DNA of 64,000 bases from contig NW_003314266.1 of the NCBI RefSeq assembly GCF_000143415.4, positions 2,689,010-2,753,009 on the forward strand, given 5' to 3'. The position numbers and the translations under genes were made by a program. The notes under the pieces were generated by a model. The model was not told the DNA's origin. It worked only from the letters and a program-made list of their open reading frames with translations, and searched no databases. Below are positions 19,793 to 31,670 of this stretch, one piece after another. Numbering within the stretch: position 1 is the stretch's first letter; each line of letters opens with the position of its first letter. This stretch comes from Selaginella moellendorffii. Its lineage: Eukaryota; Streptophyta; Lycopodiopsida; Selaginellales; Selaginellaceae.

Positions 19793-22406
19793 ATGGATTC
19801 GAAGAAAATGTCGGCGTCGCATCGGCGGAAATGTGGGCTCTTGAAGCACCAGCTTCGTCTCGTGAGGCGGAAAGATTGTGATCGATACGAGGTAGCGCCG
19901 ATTGCCGATTCACTCTCTTTCGAGAAGGGGTTTTTCCTTTTCATCCGAGCATGCCAGCTTCTAGCTCAAAACATGGAAGGGGTGATTTTGGTTGGCCTAG
20001 CCGGACCATCTGGTGCTGGCAAGACGGTCTTCTCTGAGAAAGTTGGGAGCTTCATGCCGGGGATTGGCACGATTTCTATGGACAATTACAACGACTCCAG
20101 CAGAGTTATAGATGGGAACTACGATGGTCTGAGCTTCTTTCTCTCTTTCTTTTGTCTAAACCTTTTTTTATGTCGTTGCAGATCCTCGGCTCACTGACTA
20201 TGACACATTGCTCGACAATCTTCAGAACCTTCGAGCTGGAAATTCGGTGGAAGTTCCTATATATGACTTTAAGATCAGCAAGAGAGTGGGATACAGGTAA
20301 GTTTTTTCGGAGTTGCTATTGTAAAACGAAGCATTCCAGGAAGCTTGATGTCCCTTCTTCTCGAATTGTGATCGTTGAGGGAATTTACGCGTTGAGTGAG
20401 AAACTCAGGCCTCTTCTTGACTTGCGGGTATCAATCACTGGAGGAGTGCACTTTGATCTCGTAAAGAGGGTCTTACGTGACATAAACAGATCTGGTCAAG
20501 AGCCCGAGGATATCATACATCAGATATCCGAGACAGTAAGATTTCTTGCGTACAAAGTCTGGCTATGAGTTTATTCACGAGTATTTATGTCCTCTTGATC
20601 TCAGGTCTACCCCATGTACAAAGCGTTTATAGAGCCCGACCTCGAGACAGCGCATATCAAGATTGTAAATAAATTCAATCCGTTTTCTGGATTTCAAAAC
20701 GCGACATATATTCTCAAGGTTTGTCCCTGTCGGTTATATTTCCATGCTAATTATCTGGAAGCTTTCGTCAGTCTTCCAGATCTGTAACGGAAGAGCAAAT
20801 ACGGAACGTTTTGTCGAATGATCACACTGAAACTATCGAAGAAATATATGACATTTATTTACTGCCGCCTGGCGAAGACCCTGAAACATGTCAGTCATAT
20901 TTGCGAATGAGGAATAGAGACGGAAAGTATAGTCTCATGTTTGAGGTACGTACGTCTAGGAGTCGAAGGCTCTTGTTGTTGACGTTCTACCTGCTGGTAG
21001 GAATGGGTCATCGACGAGCCTTTTATCATATCGCCGCGCATCACTTTCGAAGTAAGTGTACGTCTTCTCGGCGGGTTGATGGCCTTGGGGTATGAAATGG
21101 CGACAATTTTGAAGAGGATTAGTCATGTCTTTTCGGATGAGAAAGTAACAGTAAAACTTGACCGACTTGAACAGTTCCAGCGAAAATACGTACAGGTTAG
21201 ACTACATAAATTTCATCACATTGATCTCATTAAATGTTCATTTAGGTGCAAGGGAAGGAGAGGTCTGTGGTGTCCGATTGTGGAAGCAAGCTCGGGCTTG
21301 ACAATCACTATGTTCCATGCTCTTATATCGAGCAGATTCAACTCGAAAAGCTAAATTCAGAAATGGTGAGGAAGATCTGTGTTCTTTCTATGTTTGTTTC
21401 TTACTTTTCCTGGGGTAGGCTTTGCCTGAAGATTTGAAGGAAAAGCTAAGCAACGATACACTGTTACCTAGCCCAACGCCTTCGTTCTCCTGGTTGGCAG
21501 AAACAAAGCCCGGCATTCGTACTCTTTACAGTCAAAGGTAGCGAATGACAGTCGATGGTATCTTTGCTGTGTTTAAATTTCTATGCAGCTGGACCCGCAA
21601 TAGTAGCAACAAAGACATCCCCAGGTAAAATTCTACGACACTGGAATGCTCATTATCTCAAGCCGAGTCTTTCGCAGAGAACCTCTTTTTATGTCGCGTA
21701 AAGGACATAATGGTAAGAAGTCCCAACATCTGTGGATAGAGGCCAATGGGAAGAAGGAGGAACCCGAGCCTCAGTCCCACATAGTAGACGATCAGGTAAC
21801 TGAATGTCTCACAAGTTTTCTTCTCAAGCTCGACTGACTTGGTTTCAGGATCAAGTACGTGTCTCGGAACAAATGGCTAGCATAAACGAGCGCTTAGACG
21901 AGGTGTTGTCCCGGTTAGTAGAGCTGGAATCGAAGCTACCAGCGGCCGTGACCACCAGCGTGTCGATCCAAAGGCAGAATTCGGCGTTCGTAGGCTCGTT
22001 TGGAAGCAATGGTCCCTCAGCGTTTCTCGCAAACGGGAACGCAAACGGGCACTCATCTCCCTCCGTGCCTCTACTGCAATCTAGCTCCGAGGCCTACATT
22101 CTAGAAGAGGTAAGTTTGTCTACTTGGATGGTTTCATGGTCCTGGACTTAGCGTGCTTTCTTCCAGATCAAAATTCTTTCGCGAGGCCAGCGGCACTTGG
22201 CCAATCAGCTGGACATGCTGAGCAATCTCATGCACGAGAAGTATAGCTCGAGCAAGAAGAAGAGCGCAAAGGCGAGGTTTAAGGCTGCGCTGAGAAACAT
22301 GAGAACGAGCAGCGCGGGGCTGGCCTCGGCCGCGGCTGCGGCAATGGGATTGACGACGCTGGCCGCAGTGGTCGTGGTAAAGTTTTGGAGAAGATCGTCC
22401 CTTTGA
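19793..22406 (+). CDS. Uridine kinase-like plus CYTH protein, tail-anchored (TTM1/TTM2 type)
   Basis: Multi-exon gene starting MDSKKMSASHRRKCGLL. The first exon runs to about 20125 and includes SLSFEKGFFLFIRACQLLAQ and a Walker A GPSGAGKT near residue 71. Then come MDNYNDSSR, DPRLTDYDTL, VPIYDF, the P-loop kinase end SRIVIVEGIYALSEKLRPLLDLR, GGVHFDLVKRVLRDI, and the CYTH region EEIYDIYLLPPGEDPE, YLRMRNRDGKYSLMFEEW, ISPRITFEVSVRLLGGL and YIEQIQLEKL. A coiled-coil (SEQMASINERLDEVLSRLVEL) and a C-terminal hydrophobic anchor (AAAAAMGLTTLAAVVVVKFW) finish it. In Arabidopsis such proteins are pyrophosphatases anchored in the mitochondrial outer membrane and linked to senescence and immunity. The classical CYTH ExExK motif is replaced by YDIYLL, as in TTM1/2. 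Confidence 0.92.
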
Positions 22407-22742
22407 TCAGAGAGAATTCTAGTCGCATTGATCTAGAAGAACAGTTCTCTATCTAGAGGAGTGATCCAGCGAGCGAAGATTTTCTATGAAGAACGATCCA
22501 CGAGGTGGGAATAAATTATATAGCTTGGGGGAAGTCTGGCCAGTTTTGTCGTAACTACAAATGGGAAATATTTTTAAAGTTAACTAGGGTTCTTCTATAG
22601 CTAGGGTTTGTGGCGATGGCGCGGAGCCATGCAGCGGTGCAAGGGTGAGGAGTTCGCAGCGCATTGCATGGAATCTAGCTCCCGCGAGCGCCCGGGAGTA
22701 TGAATCGGTGGAATAGATCGAGGTAGCGGAGTGGCAGCGGCG
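22407..22742. promoter_or_regulatory. Leader of the importin gene with telo-box motifs and upstream ATGs
   Basis: Two tagggtt motifs (about 22586-22608) precede several short upstream ORFs: ATG 22616 (MARSHAAVQG, stop) and ATG 22669 (MESSSRERPGV, stop). Both end before the main start at 22743. Their effect on translation is inference. Confidence 0.45.
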
Positions 22743-25700
22743 ATGGAGCTCCAAATGCAGCTCGTTCAAGCAGTCCATGTCCTGAATCACGACATGCTGT
22801 CTTGCAACAGAGTCGCTGCGAATCAATGGCTCGTCCAGTTCCAGCAGACGGACGCTGCCTGGCAGGTCGCCACGGGAATTCTCACAGCGGAGGCGCTTAA
22901 CATCCACGATTTCGAGGTGGAATTGTTTGCCGCACAGATTCTCAAGAGAAAGGTATGCTAGCTAGAGTAGAAGAACAGAGTGGAATTTTTCCATCGCGGT
23001 TTTGGTTGTAGATTCACAGTGACATTGGGACGCTGTTGCCTGATGGGAGGCGCGCATTGCAAAATGCGCTGCTTGTGTCGGCAACCAAGCACAGCTCGGG
23101 ACCCTCGCAGGTTTGCTTTTCTTATTTCGTTCCTCTCTTGAAGTGTTCTTGTCTTTACAGCTGCTGACTCAAATTTGCCTTGCGCTATCTGCGCTGATTT
23201 TTCGATCGCCAGAGGCTCGGAGTCTCATACAGCAGCTGTTTGGTCGCTTGTATGAGTTGCAATGCCAAGGCAGCGGGAGCCATGCTGTGCTGGAGCTTCT
23301 TACAGTGCTTCCAGAGGAAGTCACGGAGGAAAAGACTATCGTTGCCAACGTTAATTCAGATCACAGGAGGCAATTCAGTGACGAGGTATGTCTTTCCATC
23401 TCTCTTTCAGTTTCCTCCAACCATTGTTTCATATGGAACAGCTACTTTCGCATTCTTCTTCTGTTCTGAAGTTCTTGGTACATCTCACTGAGAATGAAGC
23501 GCATTTTTACACTGTAAGGAGCAAAATATTGCGCTGTTTTCTAAGCTGGGTAATATCGATCAAAATGTCTCATGCTAGAGCTGATCGTGACCGTCAAAAC
23601 AGGTGCGCATTGGGTGTTTATTGGAAATTGATCAGCTTGCAGTTCCTAGCCATCCTCTTATTGCTTTTGCATTTGCTTGCCTCCAGGTATAAGATTGCAA
23701 TGTGACGGCCTATGATGATAACTCGCAGGTTCGTGAATCCTTTTCGGTTGCCATTGAGGTTCTTGCGGAGCTTATTAATCGGCACGAGGTATACAAATTT
23801 TTTGTTGCAAGTGCCTTTCATAATTCTTCCGTTCAGGTTATACCGCCAGCGGTTGTGCTGCAGATGATCGTAGTGAAAGATACGTTGCTTTTGCCGGCCC
23901 TTGGAACTGGTAACGAAGTTGTTGTCAAAGGCCTCTGCTGGTTGATGGCCGAGCTCGGGCAATCTGTAAGTTATTCCCATCTTCGCTGTTTCGACGACTT
24001 TCTCTTATAGGCACCAGGATTGTTTGCACGAGGAACACCTGATGTTTTGTCTCTTGAGGAGGCGATGTTGGGGTAAGTGTTTATGCTTTATAGGTTTTAA
24101 CTGGTCGAAGCTTCGCAGATGTACTCGGTTTCAAAGCTCAAATTGGGAGGTAGCTGAAACAAGCCTTCCGTTCTGGTAATACCAGCAGAGTAAATAGTCT
24201 ACCGACGTAATTTCTTTGAAGCTCCTTTGCAGGTCCGCTCTTGGTGATTATTTGATTAACCTGGGTTTTGAGAAACAAAGCGGCTTGAGGGCATATATTC
24301 CGCTCTATATTTCTTTATTAGACGCGCTTGTTTTGCGAGTTCAGGTATAGCTTTGGCGCTCATTCAATATCTTAACGTTTTGTTGCACCAGGTCGGTCCG
24401 AAATCATATAATGAAGATGATATTGATGGGAGTACTGGCTTGCCCGACAGTTTAGCACAATTTCGAATAAATCTGGAGGAAACAACAACGACTGTTTGCC
24501 GACTCCTAGGACCAACTCAGTACGTAACTCAGGTTTGTTAGTTTGTCGTTCCGGTATCTTGCTTATGTTATGGGTTTTGCAGCTTCTCAGTCAGATTACT
24601 TTAGAACTCCCAGTTTTGTGGCAAGTTATAGAGGCACAATTCTTTTTGCTCTATGCTGTAAGAGTGTTTTTGTTTCTTTCGAGCCGTTTCATATACTACT
24701 GTATCCAGGCCTCCGAAGCTATTTTGGACGGACCAGCATTGGATCTTTCCAGCCTTGTAAATGTTTTCCTAGCCATAAGTGAGGAAAGGCCGGAGACGGT
24801 AGCTGGATAGGACCTGGTATTTCTTTCCTGCTTTGTGATGTCGTCACTAACGTTGAAACTGTTCANNNNNNNNNNNNNNNNNNNNNNNNNNNNNNNNNNN
24901 NNNNNNNNNNNNNNNNNNNNNNNNNNNNNNNNNNNNNNNNNNNNNNNNNNNNNNNNNNNNNNNNNTACATCTATTTCTTGACTTTAACTTTGAGCTTGTT
25001 ACAGATCATTTTTGGCCTCGGGGCTCAGTGCACCATTGGCGGCAAGTGCATGCGCAACTGCGTTAAGGCGAATATGTGAAGAGGTTCTGCAATGGCGAGT
25101 GACCCCGCTAATCTGGAGTGTCTTCTCTGGATTGGAGAGGTAATAAGATTGTCAGGCACTAGCTTTAATCAGCTTTTCTTTTTCAGGGCTTGCACAATTT
25201 TAAGTTGTCTCCCAAGGAGGAGGAGGAGGTTTTATGTGCTATTGGACGCTCCTTGTCCATGGTCACAAGCAGTGCAGTTTTAAATGATGCATTGCACAGG
25301 CTTTTGAAGCCTACATATGACCCTTTGAAAGAACTTGTGAGTTTCGAGACACACCACCACATATCTAACACCAATTACTTTTGTCCTAGTTGATAGCTGA
25401 TGTTGAGAATCGGCTGAAATTTGTCTCGGCTGAAAGTGCAATGTTGCTGGAGTCCAGTGTTCGAGCTCTGCATAGGTACAGATTTTTTTTAGCTTGATGG
25501 AATCTAACTAGCTTTGTCTGCTGTTTTCTAGGCTCGGTACAATTTTCAGTCAATTCCCTGTGCTTAGCTCCTCGTCCGTGATTGGTGAGGAAGTTTTCGT
25601 AGGAATTTTATCACAGTTTTGGCCTTTGTTGGAACAAATGTTCTCATCCGCCTTCATGGAGAACAACAGTTTAGCAACTGCAGTATGCAAATGCCTCTCC

Positions 25701-26891
25701 GAGGCCACAAAGACCGGAGGTAGCGTTAAAAGTGTTCTCGTTCGTTGTATTGATTGCTCTTTTGAAATGCACAGGACAATGCATACTACCGTTGCTGCCA
25801 AACATTACAAAATTTTCGAGTGAGAACTTCGTTTCTTTTCAAACCCATGTCTGCTTTCTCAAACTTGGTAAGGGAATTGGTTTTTTTTACTTGATCACTC
25901 TTACTCTGGCTGTTTGTAGCTAATACTTTAACGGAAGAACACGGTCATCAGAAAGAGTATGCCCCGTTGTTCGTTGAAGTAGCGGGAGTATTTAGTACTG
26001 CGGACTCGGTGGCGGCATTAAGCTCATCCTACGCTTGTGACAACGAGCCTGACGTGGCGGAAGCGTATATGAATTTTATGTCCACTTTTCTTCGCAACTG
26101 TCACAAGGCAAGTCTTATCCTTTTCTCGTAGTAAATCACCTGACGCTGATCTGATTTTTGGACAGGGTGTTCTAGCGACTGCAGAATTGCACGTAGAAGC
26201 AGCTCTAAATAGAGCAACTATTTGTTGCACGGTGATGCACCGTGGAGCTGCACTGGCAGCCATGTCCTACATCTCATGTACGTCGTGCTCCTTTGTTGTT
26301 CTTGCTCAAAACGATTTCCTACTCGCAGGCTTGTTGGAGATGGCGCTGTCATCACTCACGGAGAGCGTAGACTGCCCGTTAACAGCCGCGGTCTTGAAAA
26401 TATGCACACAATGCGGAGAAAGTATTGTTTCGGGGATGCTGTATGCATTACTTGGACCCTCTGCTATGTCACGGGTAAATTGATCTTCTCACTTTCCTGC
26501 AAACACTCCATCTATTTTGTTTTTCCTTCACCAGGTGTACAAAGCGACGACAATACTCCAACAACTGGCAGCTATATGCAACAGTGGGAGCTCCAGAATC
26601 GGATGGAGTGCCCTTCAGTGCTGGATAGTCTCCGCCGTAAGATAGCTATCCACATCTCCCAGAGAATCATACTTTTCGTTCCAGATTCAAGCACTTCCGG
26701 CCGAGTACTTGAGACATGGTGAAGCGGAGCGCCTGTCTGCGACATGGCTGGAAGCTCTTAGGGCCGCAGCATCAGAGGTGGATGCAGGTAACTCGATCAG
26801 ACAAAGAGGCGGAAACGGTGGTCGATCCTTGAAGCGTGTTCTTCGTGATTTTGCCGAACAACACAAAACAAACTTAATCTGTGTCTCGTGA
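22743..26891 (+). CDS. Importin-13/transportin-3-like karyopherin, interrupted by a gap
   Basis: Starts MELQMQLVQAVHVLNHDML, with the importin-beta N-terminal region AANQWLVQFQQTDAAWQVA and FEVELFAAQILKRK, then LLTQICLALSAL and LELLTVLPEEV. Many HEAT-repeat exons with 50-80 bp introns follow, ending NGGRSLKRVLRDFAEQH...LICVS. The overall pattern resembles the Arabidopsis ARM-repeat protein At1g12930, an importin-13 relative. It probably carries specific cargo through the nuclear pore under Ran-GTP control. The gene contains the 100-N gap at 24866-24965, so one or more exons may be missing. Just after the gap, the exon 25003-25140 needs a frame change near 25085 to connect RRICEEV to SDPANLECLLWIGE. 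This is either an assembly error or a real lesion. Confidence 0.85.
24866..24965. other. Assembly gap (100 N)
   Basis: Exactly 100 N in a row, the usual placeholder for a scaffold gap of unknown size. It falls within the importin-like gene. Confidence 0.98.
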
Positions 26892-28185
26892 ATACCACCA
26901 TGTAAGTCACAGTTTCTTACTTGGATTTGTATCCTAGAATTGATCGTATCTTTTCTCCAGGAATCACGTAATAGCATTACTTTTTCGGAAAGGACTTTTT
27001 GCTAGAGCTCGTGTAACATAGAAATACCAAGACAGGGCCGTCAGTCTGGTCCTCCGGAAAATAATAAGCATGGCGATTGATGTTTCATATTCTTCTGCTG
27101 TTTAGAAACCGTACAAATAACAGTGTGAATTACTAAAGAAAGGTTAAAACACTTGTTATATCTATTCAAACTGAGTTGTGTTAACATGGGCAGCAAAGGT
27201 TAGAACGTCATGACAAACAGCCATGAAAGAAAACGGCTTTCTCACATGTGGAAACAAAAGAATGAAAAACACTTGCTATATCATTCAAATTGAGTTGTGT
27301 TAACACGGGCAGTGTATGACAAAGCATTTGATGTTCCCGGAACCCTCTGATTGCTGGACAAAGATTTCTTCATTGAGATCTCCATGCAAGAACATTGTTC
27401 CATTATTACACAAACTTCTGGATTTCAATTCTTACATAAAAAATAAATTATTCAAAGTTAATTCTTGAGCATAGTAAAAGTTTTCCAAATTGCTTTTGTT
27501 GTAGAAGTGGTGCAGACTCAAGTTACAAAGTTATAAATAAATTCTTGTAGTACACTTTAATATTGTAGTATTGGAAATTTGGATCAACCAACATTAAATT
27601 GTGTTATTTATAGATTTGTTTTTCTAGGTGATTAAGCTTGTTCACATTATTATTTGTGAGGAGATTGGAGAAGAGAATACTGTTAAACAAACATCTTGAT
27701 ATATTCTTCACCATCTTTTAGCCTAGAATAAAGAAATTAAAGATGTATACTCCATCATTCTTACAGCTCAAACAGTAACTATATGGTGTTTTATGACTAA
27801 TCTGGAGAGTTTGTTAATCTTTTTGTACATCAGGATCAACACATATTACATAGTATTTTTCCACACCTAAAGCTCTTTTGGGATAGACTCCATGAAATTT
27901 TTTATAATAAATCAAAATTAGTAAAAAAAACTTATTCGCCTTTCTTAATGTCAATACGATGATAATTTTACTATTGTAATTTGTTATTCCCAAAAAATAT
28001 ATGTTTTATCTAAATCATTTTGCAAGATATAGTAAGCATATTTTGAGAACACTTTAATGAGCTGTATTATTTTCTTGAGCAAATTTTATATTCACATGCT
28101 TAATAAACAATATAAAACTCACAAGTTCACAAAGGTGGCATGATTTTTTCCCCTCTCCTCCAAGGCTATAGTTGAAAAGCTGAGC
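26892..28185. other. AT-rich stretch without recognisable genes
   Basis: Base composition drops sharply after about 27050. A direct repeat of about 45 bp (aaacacttg, ttcaaa, tgagttgtgttaaca, gggcag) occurs at 27148-27192 and 27265-27311. Several short T- and A-rich tracts are present. No open exon is seen. Confidence 0.5.
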
Positions 28186-28400
28186 TTTCTTGGTGGAAGT
28201 GGGCCATTTCCATGGGATCCCAAGGGAGATAGTCTTTGACAAAGACCCTCCTTAGCTTGTTCTGGACATCATTGTGGAAGCTACTTAGGACAAAGTTTAG
28301 TTTTTTGCATACCTACCACCCACAGAGTGACAGGCAAACTCAATGAACAAACCAAATGCTTGAGGTGAGCTTTCTGTGTGGACAAGCTGATATCATGCCT
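28186..28400 (+). pseudogene. Worn Ty3/gypsy integrase fragment
   Basis: Reading the three plus frames by eye gives broken matches to the end of a gypsy integrase core: HGIPREIVFDKDPP in one frame, then FHTYHPQSDRQT and NQMLE in another, with stops and frame changes. It is far more decayed than the element at 36.1-43.5 kb and on the opposite strand. Confidence 0.5.
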
Positions 28401-28671
28401 AGTTTGTTTACATTATGATTGAATCCTCTGCAATCAGCATGACACTGTACATCTATATGGCTGCAGAGTCTAGGAACAATTCCTTTTCCTACAGGATGTA
28501 GCAGTCTCTTAGTCAGAGGTCAAGGGCCACCTGGAAGAAACATAACCTGGCCAGTGAATGAAGTTCTACACTGATCAAAAGTGCTAGTTTTGCACATTCA
28601 GTGTCAATGAGTGGGTGTATGTATAGTATTGATTTGAGCACCACACATTAGGACAAATAGCTATGGTGAGA

Positions 28672-29262
28672 TGTAGCACATATAATATTTGAATATATGG
28701 ATTTTTGGAACTTTAGGGAATAAATAGGGATAAAATAATTTTTAAAGGATCTTTTATTAAACAATTGTATTTTTTTAAATTGGTTTTAAAGGAAGTGTGT
28801 TTTATATGATATCAGGGTAGTTAAATTTTAAGTAGCCACTTATCAAGTGGGAATCTTACCCCTAAAATTGAAATCATATATGACTACATACTTTGTCTTA
28901 TAAGGTATCCACAAATAAAGGTATTTAACATAAGACTGTAGTACAAGTGGATAACTAGTTACTTTACATATAATAATTTATTTATAATGGGAGGATTGAT
29001 AGATTTAGTGTGAAAGTGGAAGTTTTAATTCATCTTAACTTAATAGGGTTTTTAGTCAATAATCAATGAAGATAATGACATATGTAAAGGGGATGTAAAT
29101 GTAGTATGTATGATCATGGGATGAGATTTAAATATACTATTACTATAGATTTTTAAAACCTTAGGGGATAAATAAAAATAAAATAACCATTAATATCAAG
29201 CAATTGCACCATTTTCAGTTGGTTTAAGGGGAAAGAGATAAAGTACATTATACAAAATTTAA
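28672..29262 (+). mobile_element. Degenerate copy of the small TRIM-type LTR element
   Basis: The segments 28672-28800 and about 29098-29262 both resemble the LTR of the element at 43553-44018 (gggatgagatt, atatact, ggggataaat, gggataaaata, tcaagcaattg, agttggtttaaggggaaaga). A primer-site-like tgatatcagg follows the left one. Most differences are C to T or G to A. The interior is longer than in the intact copy. Confidence 0.45.
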
Positions 29263-29938
29263 GCTACATCCAAGATATGTTCAAAAGCATTCATTTGTTA
29301 CTCGAGGTGGTTTAACATATAGCTTTAGATTTTCAATGTTGTTCAGTGTAAGTTCCTGAATTTGAGTTTTCAAATATATTATACTACTCAAATCCAAAGA
29401 TGCTCAACCTTAAGTATCCACCAAGTACTGTTAAAAAATTTATAAGAGTATCCTCCTAAACCCTTAACTAACTAGAAAAGGGAAAATGAGCCACCTATAA
29501 CTGCCATAGCTATCACAACCATCCATGGTAGCTACAACTAGAGATCATTATGTCTTCAAAAAATATAATGAATCATATATAGAGTCAAAAGCAACATAAT
29601 AGCAAGTCTAATATTTAAATGTTGGGATGGATGGGAGTTATGAGTTGGAACAAAAGGAAGATATATCAAAACTGCATATATCAATAATAAATTATATAAT
29701 ACAAACTCATTATTAAAATCTCGTTTTTATGACTTTGACTTGAGTTAAGCTAAATTTGTGAACTTAACTTAATTTTGGTCTACCCCTTTCTAATACAATT
29801 CTATATGAGAGTCCATATTAGATAGCTTCTAAATAAAAGTAAGTAGTTTTAATTGAATCAAATCATTATTAAAAACCACTATTGGCAAGATAGAATCAAT
29901 ATATAATGATAGTCTTATTTATTCAATTTTTTATAAAA
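29263..29938. other. AT-rich stretch, nothing recognised
   Basis: Low-complexity AT-rich sequence downstream of the lectin ORF. No repeat or coding match is noticed. Confidence 0.4.
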
Positions 29939-30844
29939 TCAATTTGGTTTAGCCCATATAGATTTTTTTTCTACATTATCATAAAGAATTATATGACCAC
30001 TATTGCTTACACATAGTGCCATTACCTTCCATATGTTTTTCCAATATATACTATTTGTCCATATAACAATACTTTTATTGTCATATATTACAAGGTTACC
30101 ATCAGTTTGCAATCTCAACAAACAACCTTCTCCCTTATTATTTGTTTCAGTTTTCCAAATGGTAATTGGACCTTTAAACAAGATAAGTACACAATTTAAT
30201 TGCATATATAATATATATTCTCCATTTGGTGAGATGAGAAAGTTTCCAGCATATAAGTTAGAAAATGATGAAAAATCATCTATGCTTCTAATACAAACAT
30301 CCTTCCATGTACAATCAGTTTTAACTATATTTTTTGATATATAAGGATTATAGTGAGAAGTTTGAGTAGTGGGTATAAATTTTAAAGAACTATTTTGAGC
30401 TGTATTATAGTTATCATTTTTAAAATTATATAAAATACTAAATGATTCAACAATATATTCAGATATTCCAAAATTTAATATACCATAATCATTTTCTATA
30501 TGAGAAGTGTATATAGATTCAAATTTCTTCTTTAACATAGAACCATAATAAGGAGCTGCATATTCAGGAAATATACTACAAAGTAATTTGTAATACCGAG
30601 GAACATTCTCTATAGCTAAAGGGGTTAATACTATTTTTATTTCATTATGAACATAAATAATAGAACTTCCAGGCATATATGGAGTTAAATCATTAATTGA
30701 CTCTATTGCAGCTCTTATAGCTCTTAAAATTATATGCTTAGTTGGATCAAAAATTCGATGAGCATTATCCCGTATAATTTCTATTCCAAAAAGTTTTGGA
30801 AGAAAGAAAACCAAAATAAAAAATATAAAGAACTTTTGAAACAT
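29939..30844 (-). CDS. Intronless secreted protein with a C-terminal B-lectin domain
   Basis: ATG 30844 opens 301 residues: a strong hydrophobic signal peptide (MFQKFFIFFILVFFLPKLFG), about 160 residues of unrecognised sequence, then a bulb-type (GNA-like) lectin region from about residue 195. The mannose-site motif is good in the middle repeat (LQTDGNLVIYD, matching QxDxNxVxY) and degenerate in the outer two (YILYMQLNCVLIL; SNSGHIILYD). Such domains bind mannose-type sugars and serve in plant defence or storage. Codons are strongly A/T-ending, unlike the genes on either side. All six Trp codons and two CGN Arg codons near the start remain intact although the neighbourhood is full of C-to-T damage. 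ACATATATAATAG on the minus strand near 30945 could be the TATA box. Confidence 0.65.
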   Translation of the reverse strand: MFQKFFIFFILVFFLPKLFGIEIIRDNAHRIFDPTKHIILRAIRAAIESINDLTPYMPGSSIIYVHNEIKIVLTPLAIENVPRYYKLLCSIFPEYAAPYYGSMLKKKFESIYTSHIENDYGILNFGISEYIVESFSILYNFKNDNYNTAQNSSLKFIPTTQTSHYNPYISKNIVKTDCTWKDVCIRSIDDFSSFSNLYAGNFLISPNGEYILYMQLNCVLILFKGPITIWKTETNNKGEGCLLRLQTDGNLVIYDNKSIVIWTNSIYWKNIWKVMALCVSNSGHIILYDNVEKKSIWAKPN

Positions 30845-31347
30845 ATTAAAAATGTTGAAAGATATTCTACCTGTGAAGTCTAATCAAATAAATTTATTGT
30901 AATAGTTACATCATTTCATAGAACTAAAACTCTTTTTTTTCTATTATATATGTGTGATGTGGGTTTACTGATAAGTGTTACATTATCACAGTTAATCTAG
31001 AAAATTATGTCGTTTATATATAACATGTGAAATCATACTTCTCAATTGTGGCAAACCAATATTTTTAGTAGATAATATGTGTCTTCATGTTGCCATAATG
31101 CTCACTATAATCAGCTTCATTTATGTAACTTTTAAATTGTGGTCCCAATTCTCTAACACCTAATTTGCCATAATAATATCACCAAATTTGTTATTCTTTG
31201 TCACTTGCATCCACTTGGCCTCCATGTAGTATATAGCACAACAGCATACCTATCACCTAAAGCTAGCTCTTTCACCAATGAACATAAAGTTTTTAGCTCT
31301 ATCACACAAGTTAAGAGTGGTTATTTTATAATTTTATTCTTGTATGA
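30845..31347. other. AT-rich spacer upstream of the lectin ORF
   Basis: Holds the likely lectin promoter at its left end. No other feature is recognised. Confidence 0.4.
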
Positions 31348-31670
31348 TTATGTTTGAGAGCATTAATATTATATTATTTAATACATTACCTCTACATATT
31401 TTTATTGAAAGAGGGAAATTTACATTAAGTTAATTTATTTTTAATGTTTACTTCTTAAATATTAAATATTATTAAAAAATTAGATAGGATTGACACTAGT
31501 AACAATAGTATCTAAATTTTTATATACAATATTATATTTATATTTATAGAATATATATCTAAGATGTAAAAATTAAAAAATAAATTAACTTAATGTAAAT
31601 TTTCCTCTTTCAAGAGAAATATGCAGAGGTAATGTATTAAATAATATAATATTAATGCTCTCAAACATAA
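31348..31670. mobile_element. Foldback (MITE-like) element with arms of about 97 bp
   Basis: The left arm starts ttatgtttgagagcattaat at 31348 and runs to about 31443. The right arm, 31574-31670, is its reverse complement with only a few mismatches and ends ctctcaaacataa. The inner loop of about 130 bp is AT-rich and shows no ORF. TGA on both flanks could be a 3-bp target duplication, but this is weak. No transposase is present, so the element would be non-autonomous. Confidence 0.8.
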
